Assembly: GCA_963691655.1 (NCBI GenBank) | Contig: OY829329.1 | Coordinates: forward strand, 22,061,883 to 22,125,882 | DNA length: 64,000 bases | Reading direction: 5' to 3' | DNA from: Toxonevra muliebris | Lineage: Eukaryota > Arthropoda > Insecta > Diptera > Pallopteridae | Made by a program: the position numbers and the translations under genes | The notes under the pieces: model-generated | What the model was told of the DNA's origin: nothing | The model's database searches: none | What the model saw: only the letters and a program-made list of their open reading frames with translations | In this document: positions 33,946-46,330 of the stretch, in pieces | How positions within the stretch are numbered: position 1 is the first letter of the stretch | Layout of the letters: every line of letters begins with the position of its first letter

Positions 33946-35690
33946 TAGAAAAACTAGAAGCTAAATCTGAAACCAGATTAAAAAGCAGACAAATATAAAA
34001 CTAAAAGTCCGATCAAATTCTGATAAAAAAAATTCAACCCAAAATTCGGACCAGAATTGAGACTAAATTAAAAAATTAGACCAAAATTCAGCATAGATCT
34101 CAGACCAAAAGTTAGGCCAAAAATCAAACCGGAATTCCGACAAAAGTCTAGACGCGAGTTCAGACCAAAAACTGAAGCAAAAATCAGGCCGTAACTCATG
34201 CCAAAGTTTAGACCAGAACTTAGACCAAATTCAGACTAAAATTTGGCAAAAAATTAAATTGAAGTCAAGACCGAATATCTGACCAGAACTCAGACCAAAC
34301 TCAAAGTAAAAATCAAATCCAAATTGTAGCCAAGTATTAGATCTAAGTGCAGAGTAAAATCCTGACCAGAGATGAGTCTGAATTCAGACAAAAATTCGGT
34401 AAAGATTAGACCAAAATTCGGATCGAAATTCAGATAAGAACTGAAAACAAATTCAGTGTAAAGCAAAGTATAAAAATTAGGTCAAAATTCAGATCACATT
34501 CAATTCCTGACAAAATTAGACTAGAGTTCAGTCAAAATTTCGAGTAAAAACTCTAACAAAATTGAGACCCGAATTCAAATCAGAATTCAGAGTAAAGTCA
34601 AATCGAAAATAAGACTGAAATTCAGACCAAAATCCAGATAAGAGTTCATGTAAATTCAGATCAAAATCATACCAAAATTCAGACCAAATTTAGTGTAAAA
34701 ATCTGGCCAAAAAATAAACCGAAATTCAAACCAAAATCGAGACAAAATTAAGATAAAATATTAGACCGAAATTCTACCGGAATTCAAATTGAGTTTAGAA
34801 TAAAAATAAGATCAAATATTTGACCAAAATTGGAATTATAAATTCATACCAAAAATCAGAGCAAAATTCAAACCAGAGTTCAAACCATTTCAGATAAAAA
34901 TCGGACCAAAATTTAAACTAAAATAGATATAAAATTAAGGTAAATCATCAGACCGAAATTCTAGCAAGAATTCAAATCGAGCTCAGAGTAAAAATCAGAT
35001 CAAATATTAGACTGAAATTCAGATCAAAATCCATTCCAAAAATTAGACCAAACGCAAATCCGACAACATTTCAACCAAAATCCTGACTAAATTTTAGGTA
35101 AAATATCAGACAAAAATTCTGACCAGAATTCAATAGAACTCAGAGTAAAAATCAGACCAAAATTTAGATCAAAACCCATTCCAAAAATTAGAGCATAATT
35201 CAGACCAAAGTTCAAACTAAATCAGATTAAAAATACCAAATCGAAATTCTGACCGGAATTCGAATCGAACGTAGAATAAAAATTAATTTATAAATCAGAC
35301 CAAAATTCAGATCAAAATCTATTTAAAAAAGTCAGAGTAAAAATCAGACCAAAATTCAGATCAAAATCCATTCCAAAAATTAGAGCATAATTCAGACCAA
35401 AGTTCAAACCAAATCAGATCAAAAATCGGATAGAAATTCCAAACAAAATCTTGACTAAAATTAGGTAAAATGTCAGACGAAAATTCTGACCAGAATTCAA
35501 TCGAGCTCAGAGTAAAATTTCGTTCAAAATCCATTTAAAAAAAACAGAGCAAAATTCAGACCAGGGTCCAAACCAAATCAGATCAAAAATCGGACCGAAA
35601 TTCAGACCAAAATTCACAGACAAATGAAACACAAAACACGTACCATAAAATCGGACCTGAATACAGATCAAAAACTTTTATCAAGCTCTC
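33946..35690 (-). repeat. GGTCTGAATTTT-family satellite array, reverse orientation, longest copy
   Basis: About 1.7 kb of ACCAAAATTCAGA and ATCAGATCAAAATT units on the plus strand, the reverse complement of the 18.6 and 25.0 kb arrays. Higher-order structure is visible: a block beginning CAGAGTAAAAATCAGA with CCATTCCAAAAATTAGA recurs near 34986, 35142 and 35333, with a partial copy near 35503 (spacings about 156-191 bp). Confidence 0.88.
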
Positions 35691-36099
35691 CAAAAGTGGG
35701 ATATCTGACCAAGTATCAAGAATCTTTAAAGGTACAGGGAAGAAATGAAGAGTAATCGTGAAAACAAAAAATCTTTACATTTTTACAATGAGAAACTTTG
35801 CTCCAGACGTCAAAGTTGAAGAACTTTACAAAAATAAACTTGCCCATCCATTTCCATCACCAGAGGTGACCTAGAATTCCCCATAAAAAAAAATATAAGT
35901 CTTTGGAGCAATTGATCAGGACATTCTCCTTTTTCAAAAAGCCATCTTTTTATCGTCGTGGAAAAAGTAGTTTATGTAGTATAATATTATTAGCAGAAAG
36001 CTAGAAACAATCTCAGCTAGAATACCTCTGATGAACCCCTTCAAAGATAAGAAGGTACTATTTCCCTGTTTGAGTCAATCCTCGTTCTTTGGAAATCTG
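35691..36099. other. Spacer, no gene seen
   Basis: AT-rich sequence with no repeat unit or open frame of note. Confidence 0.4.
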
Positions 36100-36841
36100 A
36101 ATTAGTACATGCAAGATATTTATTAGTACGACGGCATGTTTTGATAGTAAAGATCTGAGATCATATGAGTACTTTCAAGATTTGAATTTGCTGATTGTTT
36201 TTTAAGGGTACACCAGAATATTTTGATAGGATTGATATTAGGATAGCTCAAGCTAATCAAGAAATCAGAGCCTATTTTTGGTTTGTTAAGAACCTGAGTC
36301 AGTCCATTTAATATTCAGAGTGACAGGAAAGCCAAAGACCGTCGGAATCTAAAATTAAATTTTGTAAATATGGAATCTGTGCCAGTCCGTTCATAATATT
36401 TAAAAGTACACCGGAATATTTTACCTAGGCAACTGAAACTGTAGAGGTCTGAAACCATTGAGAATCTGAATATTTTGCTAAAGTTCGTTCTTTTAAGTTC
36501 TGAGCAAGATCATTCAGGATATTTATTAGTTCAACAGCATATTTTGATAGAAAAACTCTGACTCCAGAGATTTGAGGCCATGTAAGCACTTTGAGCTCAA
36601 TGACTGAAAGTCCAATAGAAAATTTCACCAAGACAGCAAAAGTTATTTGAGATCTCTGTATATTTTCGTATGTTACGGGCCTGAATCAGCCAATCCAATA
36701 TTTATTTTTATCATTTACACCGGCATATTTTTCCAAAACATCCCAGACAGTCGAAGCCTAGTTGAATTTCGTATATTGAGAACATTTCTGAGTCCATTCA
36801 TGATATTTATTAGTACGCCGACACGTTTTACATAGACAACT

Positions 36842-37805
36842 AGCACGCATTCGATTAGTATCCTACGCCGACGACTGCAATATTCTCGCAACTGGTCGAA
36901 ACATAGCATAAGTTTTTATAGTAAACTACTCTAAGATCTTGGGTGTAACTTTCGACAGCTTGCTCACATTTGCAACACACGCTAACAATGTTGAAAATCG
37001 CCCGAGAGGACGTAACAACACCCTCAAATCGCTAGCTGGTAGCGCATGGGCGAACGATAAACAGACTTTACTAACCACCAACAAGGCTATTGGGTGCTCA
37101 GTTCTAAATTACTCCGCCCCAATCTGGTCTCCATATATTAGTGAAATCCAATCCAAACGGACTCCAGGCAGGTCAAAACGCTGCTCTACGCATTATAACC
37201 GGCTGTAACCTTATGACAAACGAAGGTGGCAGAGCACAACACATTTCTGTCAAAACAATACGTCATCGCTTGCCACAGATAGAATCATACCAACAACTCT
37301 TTGTTACACTTGCTACCTCTACCCCGAACCATTCGCAAGGGGCTTGAAGAGCACCTCAACAGCATTCGCCACCTCAAGATCTCGCATATACTAACGTTCG
37401 ATCTTAAGTCCTAGAATACGGCCCACAAAGCAGCGCATGAAGAAGAGGTCAGTAAAGCTTTAAATAACAGACAGTCCAATAATGTTCTCGGAAGCCGCCC
37501 ATCCTCCATTTCTGACAGTAAGAAGCACATGATGCCCCCTGCGGAGTACATAATGTACCCTAGCTCAATTGAGATCTGGGTTGAGCATAATGCTCAACAG
37601 CTACCTGTCGCGCTTAGACGGAGGAACAATCAACAGTTGCCTAGACTACAATAACAGTCCCCACGACACTAGACATATTTTCCAATATCCAGCAAATCCC
37701 ACCGACTTGACACCACTATTGCTTTGGACACAATCCCTGGACGTCGTCTGACTCTTGGGTCTTAACTTAACAGATATTACTAAACTGGACGTTGCTACAA
37801 CAACA
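36842..37805 (+). mobile_element. Non-LTR retrotransposon, truncated and rearranged, with 12-bp target duplication
   Basis: It starts in the reverse transcriptase catalytic motif YADDC (about 36865-36880) and continues through SKILGVTFDSLLTF, LKSLAGSAWANDKQTLLTTNKA and SAPIWSPYI. After frame breaks it reaches the C-terminus HDTRHIFQYPANPTDLTP.LLW (about 37665-37735), then a 3' UTR and a GCTACAACAACAAC tail. ACATAGACAACT flanks it at 36830-36841 and 37806-37817, within the surrounding repeat. It lacks the endonuclease and most of the RT. The clade is uncertain. The catalytic YADD is intact but the reading frame is broken. Confidence 0.85.
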
Positions 37806-38082
37806 ACATAGACAACTCAAACCGTAGAGACCTGAAACCACTAAGAACTTGAAAATTTTTCTAAAACAGATTCCAGATTGCCGAGATCTGAGTTTAGCTT
37901 TTTGTACTTTAGTACACCGACATATTTCGATCGGACAACTGAAATGCTTTGTATTTTGAGGATCTGAGTCAATCACTTTTATATATTTTTCATACACCAG
38001 CATTTCTAAGATAGTTCAGATCGAGATTTTTGGCTATCTTAATATTTTGTGGATCAGCGCCAGTACATTCAAATATATTTAT

Positions 38083-38750
38083 TAAGTTAGGTAGAAAGGG
38101 AAATGTAAACCTTGAAAAAGGATTGCTGCATTGAAGCTGATCATGTTATACCATAACAATACTCTAGTTAAGGTTCAGAACGCTGAACCATCCGGATCTT
38201 CCAACGGCCCTGAAGAGGTCCTACAGTGGTACGTCTACAACGCATTCCAGGTCAGCGAAAAGTCTGTTTCGCCGGACAGAAGCGCAGCAGGTGGGCACTA
38301 CATTCCATTTCCTCGATATCCATACAGCTCCTACAGAAATCAGGTGCAGGGATGCGCATCCTTGACCTGTTAGGATGCGGGTTTCCTTCTCTTCAATGTT
38401 GATTAGTTCTCTTGTTTTTTTCTCATCTAGTATAGGCCAAAGTTTGCGAGTGATTTCATAGTCGTCTTTCACCGTCCAGTTACGGCTTTTTGCTAAACCT
38501 GGGATATCTAGTCGCTGTTTAAAACTGTTGATGCTGAGGGCTGCGTCAGCTCTGGCGCTTCTTTGCGCCGCCTTGTCGATGGTAACCAGTTCAGTCTGAA
38601 AAATGCTGCAGGAATTCTTTAATCTGTATGATTTTTGAATATTCAATCGCTCACAGAAAACTCCGGATTCATTTCCATTATTCATCTTTGAACTATCAGC
38701 GGAGATTTGAATTGGATGTGACGAAGTTGTTATTCAGGTTAAGCCGAGCT
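38083..38750 (-). mobile_element. LINE 3' end: RNase H remnant, Cys/His motif, CTACCTAACTT tail
   Basis: On the minus strand: GVFCERLNIQKSYRL and CSIFQTELVTIDKAA (start of RNase H, 38660-38560), LWPILDEKKTRELINIEEKE (about 38440-38380), then after a frame change FCRSCMDIEEMECSAHLL (38340-38280). A short 3' UTR containing GGTATAACATGATC follows, ending CTACCTAACTT at about 38083-38094. The RNase H catalytic core is deleted. The tail resembles the end of the SINE at 28263. Confidence 0.75.
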
Positions 38751-39300
38751 AGAGTGTAGCCGGTTTTACACGTTGTTTCAGGGTGCCTATACGCATCATG
38801 GAGTTTATAGATTCATGGCCATAGCTGCCTTCGCTTCAGAAGCCCGACTCACGAAGCCTAATTACAATTTTGACTCCTGTAATTCTGATAAACTTTTCGA
38901 TTGGCTGGAAATGGAGTAGATGTGAGTCTATTTTCGTTGGCTCAGTCCATTTAATATTCATAGTGACTACAACAAACGGCATATTTCGCCAGGATAGCCC
39001 GTATATTGAAGACCAATCCAAGATATTTATTAGCATGCCCGCAAATTTTGCCTAGACAGCTCAAACCATAAGGAACTGAATCCATTGAGTACCTGAATAT
39101 TTTGACAGCACATCTCAGATTTTCGAAATTTGAATCAATCTTCGTCGGATTCTTTGAAAATCTGTGTGAGTACATTTATAATATTGTTCGGGTCTCTATA
39201 AAATTTTGCCAGTAGCGCTAAGAAGGTCGCAGTCTGAGCAGATTTTCGTGCATTGAGAACTTGAGTCAACCCAATTCAGCAATTTATTAAAATCCATAAT

Positions 39301-40664
39301 TGTATTTGTAAGTTGTATTAAAAAGTTTCCTTATAATCCTCCAACATTACAGGTGATTTATAGCATTGTACAAGACAACTTCATTCCCTCATCCTCGCTT
39401 CCTCTCTCTCCTCAGTTTGTCACTTTGTCTCACTCAAGTTGTCATGCCACACACACATTGAAAATTATCGCGTGGTATGCGAAATTTTGAATTATCTTTT
39501 TTATTATGATTTTTTTCGATTATGTTTTTACATACTTTTTTGTTATTTTATTTTCGCTAACGATTTTTTGACGTTTAGCACACGACGTAACGAATACGGA
39601 TACAATGCGATTTAAAAAACGATTGCGATGTCATTGGCGCGGTGCGGCGCGGCGTGGCGCGTCGATTGTCAAATGTCAGTGTAAAAATTTTATTACTTAA
39701 ACGAGACATTACCGTTATGAGAACTTAATTTATGATCCAATTCAATACAGTCGAAATGGCAGCAACAACAACAATAAAAAATTTCCTGTTGTTGTTTTTA
39801 TTTATGTGTGTGTATGTATGTGTTATGTTGTCCTGTTTAAATGCAATAATTTCAACTGCAATTCACTGTCAGAATGCAAAAAAAGGGTGTTCTTCTGGAA
39901 AGAGGTAGGCAGGGGGCACGATTACACTATGACGAACCAAAACAAAAAAAAACAAAAACTGTCATTCATCCCCTCACTGCTCTAGCAGATGACTCGACAA
40001 AAGTTGAAGTGCAAGCTTGCATATTTATTTGTGATAGACAGACATACAGGCAGGCAGGCAGGCGGTAGCAAGGACAGACTGATAGTGAGAGAAATACCTA
40101 CTGTAAAAGAGAAAGAGAGAGGAGAGGAAGGCTCACTCCACCGCCGCCACCGCGGCATTTGTCGCATTCTATTGTTTGTTGTTGTTGTTTTTATACTTTG
40201 TTTAAGTCATAAAAATAAAAGTTATGACGACTCGATGGATTTATGAGTACTTTGCAAAAATTATGGTTGTTGATATATATATATGTTTTTTGTTTTGCTG
40301 TTGTTGTTATTGCTATTTTCATAAAATTTTTGTTATTTTTAGCTATTGCATTGTTGGGGTGCAATTTACATGCATTCATAGGTAGATAGAGTATGTACTT
40401 GATGTGGTAATGTCAAGAACTTGAAGGTAATTTAACTATTAGAGGCTGAGAAGGTCTTGTGTAAATTGAAGATATTGACCTTTTTGTATGCGGCATTGAA
40501 ACGTTGCTAAACCTGGTTTAAAGTTATTACGAATCTATGGATTTTTTCGGCTATTGTATTGAAGAGTATTTCCTATTAAGTTGCTCTAGTGATGTAAGTT
40601 CATCTGTCTAAACTCGGCTTAATTTCGAGAGCTCTTGACTTTCAAACCATTGTCGGGATGAACG
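39301..40664. other. Spacer with GC microsatellite and other tracts, no gene seen
   Basis: A GC-rich microsatellite (GGTGCGGCGCGGCGTGGCGCG) at about 39638-39662 stands out. There are also TG, CAGG (about 40050-40067), GA and GTT tracts. The 40440-40664 end may be decayed LINE sequence leading into the next element, but I see no motif. Confidence 0.4.
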
Positions 40665-42965
40665 CCTTACATTAAGGCTGTCCGCAAGGGGGCGTCTAGT
40701 GAGGTCCTTTCGACCAAACTAAATGAGTTTGGATATAAAGGCCTTGGGTATGCTGGTGATTTAGTGACCATCGGCTCTGGAAATTAACGTTCAACAATTA
40801 TGGAAGTAACGACATCAGCTCTCTTATTGTTTTCAGATAGGTGCGTCATAGAGGACCTATAGATCAATTCTAATAAAGTTGTCCTTGTTCCTTCTGAACA
40901 TCGCATATAAGGTTCTATCGACATCCATTGTCAACAAACTGCTTTGACCTTATTAGTGTGGCTTCAGGCCATCATCGACCTGATATTAACACTACGCCAA
41001 ATCCTGGAAAAGGCCCGAGAAAAACAAATCGACACTCACCATCTATTCCTCGATTATAAAGCCGCCTTCTACAGCACGATTAGAAATCTCTGCAAAGCTC
41101 ATTCGTCCTTGCAAAATGACACCAGCGCAGTGAAAATTGAGACTGACCTCTCCGCGTCATTTGATACCAAAAGAGGTTTCAGACAAGGTGAATTATTTCT
41201 AATGCTGGAAAAAATAATTCGAGCTGCGGGCATCGACAACTCTGGCACTATCTTTTACAAGAGTGTCATGCTGCTAGCATACGCTTATGATACTGACATC
41301 ATTGGCACCAACGCGCAAGCAGTCAGTGTAGCATTCTCCAACTTAGAAAGTGATTCTCATCGAGTGGGTCTAGTGGTGAACGAGGACAAAACGAAATACC
41401 TTGTGTCTACAATCAAAGAGTCAAGGTGTCTTGGACAAAATTCGACAAAACAAATTCGAAGTTGTCAAGAATTTCGTTTATCTTGGATCCAGCATCAACA
41501 CCAACAATAATGTCAGCCTTGAGATCAAGCGAAGAATAACTTTTGCCAACAGGTGGTACTACGGGCTCAGAAGGCAATTGAGAAGCAGAGCCCTCTCTCG
41601 ACGCACGAAAATAACATTATTTAAGTCATCTTTCCCGTTTTAATGTATGGTGCTGAGACGACGTGTATCGTATAAGATGGAACCATGACTGGTATGAGCT
41701 ATACGCCGACATTGACTTAATCAAGCGCATAAAAATCCAGCGGCTTCGCTGGCTGGGTTATGTTGAGCGAATGAAAGAAATGCTCCAGCTAGTTGGGTGT
41801 TTTATTCGAGCCACGGAAGTGGAACGCGCAGAGAGGACGACCTAATCTCCGTTGGAAGGACCAGGTACAGGGGGACCTGACTGAACTTGGCTTTATTAAC
41901 TGGCACCGGCTCGCGCATTGCAGAAGGGACTGGCGAGGCTTTATAGAGGCGGCCAAGACCAATCATCGGTTATAAAGCCAACTAAGTAAGTAAGCTGATC
42001 TTTTCACGAGCAAATTCAAATTGGACCTCGTTCCCCTTTCCATTCAAGACACGGTTCTTGAGAGCTCTGATGAAGTGACAAACGACTGGATTGAAAAATT
42101 CTCTAAAAATATGCCCACATGACTTCATAGGACTTTCTGGGCCTGCAGGAAACACTTTAGTAAGGTGTGGCGTCATACTCCCAAGATTATCTTCTGCCTT
42201 TGCTACAACGGTTTGTCTGCCTCTAATAATGCCTCTGGTAATGCCAACGCCAATTTCGTCCGCTTTGTTTTGGATTATATGGTTAAGAATCTATGCATTG
42301 GTAGGAAATTTCCAGACCCGATTGGGCTTTAATCTCTTTATTCTTAATTAATACAGACGCCTCGAAGATGGATTGCGGTTCCGATACCGGCGTTGTTGTA
42401 ATTGAGGCCTGTGCAAATATAAACCTTCATAAAAGTTTAAAAGGCGCAGTTATTGTAATTTTTTCCGACTGCTAGGCGGCTCTCTCTTCACGAAGTTTTT
42501 CTTCGAAACTGCCGAAAGTGTTTTGAGAGTCTCAAGCGTTTGTCTCTCCACAATGCAGTAACACTTTGTTCGGTACCTGGCCATTGTGACATTACTGGCA
42601 ATGAGGTCGCCGATGAAATAGGTAGAAAAGGTTCTTCGACAATTTATTGGCTCCGATTCTTTCTACGGACACGTCTAGGTCTCTTCAAAATCCATCCATG
42701 GAGTAAGAAAAAATGATTTGAGTATATATCTAATTCAAGGGTTCCGACAAGCACTTGTGTTTTCGCTGAAACCTTAATCCTAATCAGTCTATCTCTTACG
42801 GAAAATCGGCTGCAAGTGAGCTACATGTCTGAACATTATGCATTCAGATATTACCTAAATAATATAGGATTGTCTGGTTTGACAAAGTGCCGTCTGTCTT
42901 CGAAAAATGATGAGGCAACTACTAACATTCTGTGCGAGTGTCCAGCTCCGGCTGGCCATTTTTAG
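40665..42965 (+). mobile_element. Jockey-type LINE remnant, split by a second LINE
   Basis: The 5' part (40665-40896) encodes LSTKLNEFGYKGLGYAGDLV, a reverse transcriptase palm in which the YADD motif has become YAGD (40749-40760), then NSNKVVLVP. The 3' part (about 41994-42965) resumes with FTSKFKLDLVPLS, then FWACRKHFSKVW (42135 onward), RNase H traces (NTDASKMDCGS at 42350, FSDC then a stop near 42464, GHCDITGNEVAD near 42582) and a C-terminal motif (NILCECP near 42922). The two halves fit one protein once the intervening 1.1 kb is removed. The element is inactive. Confidence 0.75.
40897..41993 (+). mobile_element. TAAG-tailed LINE (RTE-like?), inserted in the Jockey-type LINE
   Basis: The plus strand encodes LTLRQILEKAREKQIDTHHL and FLDYKAAF (RT motif A), GFRQGE, AYAYDTDIIG (position of the YADD motif, mutated to AYDT), GLVVNEDKTKYL, and after a frameshift FVYLGSSINT, RRITFANRWYYGLRRQL, RLRWLGYVERM and RWKDQVQGDLTELGFINW. 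It ends EAAKTNHRL-stop at 41975. The tail is ACTAAGTAAGTAAG, directly after the stop. It is 5'-truncated. The clade is inferred from general pattern only, and the left junction is approximate. Confidence 0.75.
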
Positions 42966-45900
42966 AAAGCCATTTCTTCCGGTTAATGATGAGAAATCGT
43001 TTTCGACAAAAAAATGTTCTGACCTTCGTTAGGGCAGTAGAGCATCGTTTGCCCTAAATTGCGGATTAGCGCAAAAAATCTTTCTGGTCGTAGTGCATGG
43101 TACTTTGGGTTATCTACGTTACGCTTTTTTCGGATTCAACAAGTTTACAAATTTACGAAATTAGATAGGAATTTTTCTCTCCCTCCATCCTCTTTTCCTT
43201 CCCCACTTTCCCTCTTTCTCTTAAATTGACTATTAAATTTCCCCCATCATCTCTGCAATACTTGCAACTAAACTGGTTTCTAAGTCGTTATCTGCTTAAT
43301 AATTGTTTGAGTTTTAAAGCTTTCGATTTTACTGACATTGATTTTAAGTTCAATTGGCGGCAAATTCTCAAATTTTTCTGAGCAGTTTATCTTACTGGTA
43401 AAACCAACCGCTATTTGAGTAATCGGGATCTTTTAGCTATTCGAGAAAGTCCTAGGGCAGTCTCCGAATATTCCCCTGAAGATATTGTACAAAATCTGAC
43501 CGACTTTCGCGAGGAAATTGTTTGACGCCATTATACAAGTTTACCTTATTTCAGCTTCTGAGGTGAAGAGTTCTGAAAGGTTACCGTTATATGCAGCATC
43601 TGATGCAAATCGAAAATTGACTCTGGTAGGTCAGATCAGCACTTAAATGTTTGTCAGGCATTTGATTAACAAATTGTTAGCTCGTCCGTTCTGGTGGCAT
43701 CATGTAAATCCTGATTCGAACGTCACTCTCGGGGGATACATGTGGGATTTTCTTCACAAAGATCTCTAATGATTCCAAGGTAGAGGATTTGGGAGACCCT
43801 GCTTCCTTCCTTCAGTTTCGATGATCGTTAATCTTGAATGAAATTAATTTTGATGAAACAATGGATTTGCTAATTATGGGATCATATTAGTTTGATACAG
43901 CATCGGCAGCCGACCGTTATCCAACATTAACTTGTCAGTAAGTCAATTTGAACTGTTAGACGGGAACAGAGAACCGTAATTCTCTTTTTACCGTTAATTT
44001 TCGTCACATCTTATGAAGATACCTCTGATTTGCGCGGTACTTTATGATGTGATGAATTAAGAACCATTGCAGTATCGGCATAGTTGTGAAACCAACTTGT
44101 GACTATCTATTTTACATCAATGCTGAACCAAAAAGGAGTGGCATTATATTTCCGAACTCCTACCAGTAGTCAGTCACTAGTAGCCAGCCTCCGAAGGGGT
44201 CCAGGATGAAAGTAAACATTTTCTGCCGTGAATTATTATCGAAATAATTACAAGTAAAACCCACTATACTTGCACTACCAAATCTCACTAATTTTCAGAC
44301 TGTTCTGGGTTCCCGCCTGAGCTCAGGCTTAGGTTTTACCACTGTCTCGATCAATATGGCACGTCTCTGAGATTTTATTCAGAATTCGAAAATAAATTCC
44401 TGCAATCACCTAATGGAAAAATTGACTCAGTCAATACCCAAACGTGATAGACAGTGGTCGGTCGGTTATCCATAACGTCGCATCATGAGCTGCCAACCAT
44501 TCGGAATTCTCGTCCAACGAACTGGCATCTAACCTCGCCGGAGAAGTGATCTTGTGGAGTAAACTGTAACCAAAATCATATCGGCTTACATGTATTCTGA
44601 TCCTTAACCTTCTATTGCCCGAAGATAAGTTTCCGCAAGATCTTTCAAAACCATGAATTACTTTGCGACAGAAAATCAAAAGTTAATCGTTAATGCTATA
44701 AATTGTTCGAAACCTCATTTACCCTCTTCTATTTCTTTACTATTCTAAACGAAAGCAACGTCTAAATTTGCAATGAACTCTAAAACTGAATATTTTATAG
44801 TAAAAAGGTAAAAAAGAGCTTTGGTTTTGAGCTACAACACACAATGCGGAATAAAATAGTGCGGTATTTTTCGTATATAATTGCACTGCAGCAATTATTC
44901 ATACTCGCTACACTCTCATAACTTCACTTAATAATAATAATGCCTAGCACCAAAGCCTCAACCCTCAATAGCATTTAAAATGATAGCAAGTACAGTTGCC
45001 CCTCTCCATCCCACTTCACTCCACCAAGTACGATTTATTATTTGCTTATAAATTTTCGTGCTATATGTCAAAAGAATCGAATGACAGACAGACGAAGCGG
45101 TGCGAAGTTTTTGGTTTTTCTTTCTCTTTTTTTTCATTTTTCACTTTAGTCTCCCCTATAATATGTGGTATAACTTAACATGATAGTTGAGCTCATAGGT
45201 TAGTTTCACATTTGGATTTGGATCACACACACACACACACACACACACAAGCAAACATTTTATGGCACACAACACTCAGTGCAATTTATGACACATTTCC
45301 GTCAAAATATTCGCGATACGTAAACACATCAACAACGTAGCGAGCGACAATACGACAGTGGCAGCGAACCCGCAACATACAACCCTGTAGTAAAATTTTG
45401 AGAAGTGAAGGGCGTGGTGGGTGGACTATTTGTACCCAACTATTTGTAGTATTGTGTAATCAGTTGCGAGAAATCAACGACGCTGAGTTGAGTTGATTGT
45501 GCTTTGCTTTGCTTTACTGTGTATTGCTATGCAATGGAGGTACACTTCAAAGGAAATGCCTATCGCTGTCAGCGGCATAAATCGTTGTGACAATACAATT
45601 TAATGTTTGCTGGTGTTTATGTTGAATTTTCTGAAAATGTTTATAACTAACTATGTATGTGAATAGCCATGAATGTACCCATCGTTTGAGGGGTTCTCTT
45701 TAAGAAATTATGTGGTATTTAATGAAATTTTGGCAATTTTCAAAGAACGGAAGTCGCAAAGGGCGCCACTGGTGGCGTCGTACATACCTAACAGTTATTC
45801 AATTGGGAATCTTCGCATTAATGACGAATATCAGATACCATGGCTGCAATGTAGGAACCAAATCGGAGGGTATTTCTGGTCTCTTAAGCAAAAAGCGCAT

Positions 45901-46202
45901 GCAAAATAGACGAACATTGAAGGGACGATATAAGTAGTCGACCATTATCTATTAATCTCCAATTACACATGACGATTTTACGGTGAATTCTTTAGCCAAT
46001 TTTTTATTTCTTCAAGAACGAACTAAAATTATAGGTAAATAAAAAAGTTTATTTCTTAAACTTTGGCATTTTTGGGTCGTCGTCTTTCGTGCCCACTTCT
46101 TTGCTTATCAAAAAAAAAAAAACACTGAGAAGAATTGCCGTAAAATCATCGGAAAATCGTCGTCAATTGAATTGAAAAAATACCTTGGGTCGTATGGATT
46201 TT
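42966..46202. other. Spacer, no gene seen
   Basis: The first few hundred bases may be LINE 3' UTR. A CA run lies at 45224-45249. The frame at 45673-45937 was inspected and shows no domain. Confidence 0.4.
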
Positions 46203-46330
46203 AGGCGACCTCGATAGTCTAGTGTTCTTGACTTTCACCCGGGAGGTTGCGGGCTCGATTCCCGGCTAGCGTATGGTTTCTTATCTATCGTTCTTTCTTT
46301 CATAATTTGTGGTTTTGAAACAAAATATTT
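46203..46330 (+). mobile_element. SINE head copy (tRNA-like), tail lost
   Basis: TCGATAGTCTAGTG at 46207-46220 and GGGCTCGATTCCCGGC near 46250-46266 give A-box- and B-box-like elements. They align with the head of the SINE at 27955, with the CCGGGAGGTT block in common. The following TATGGTTTCTTATCTATC aligns loosely with the SINE body, and the 3' part is absent. A true tRNA gene is unlikely, because the acceptor and anticodon stems cannot be formed convincingly. Confidence 0.55.

Larger units (their letters stand above)
36100..39300. repeat. Degenerate long-unit repeat (ATATTTATTAGTACACCGGCATATTTTG)
   Basis: The landmark GATATTTATTAGTAC followed by CGGCATATTTTG and AGACAACTGAAACC recurs with much variation near 36115, 36390, 36525, 36700, 36810, 37910, 37990, 38945 and 39020, with CTGAATATTTTG and GATCTGAGTCAATC between. 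Units are irregular, roughly 100-150 bp or multiples. The array is split by LINE insertions at 36842-37805 and 38083-38750. No coding pattern persists across units. Confidence 0.65.

Noticed and set aside
46205..46270. Functional tRNA gene
   Set aside because: The promoter-like boxes are present, but the cloverleaf arms do not pair convincingly and the block aligns with the SINE head at 27955.
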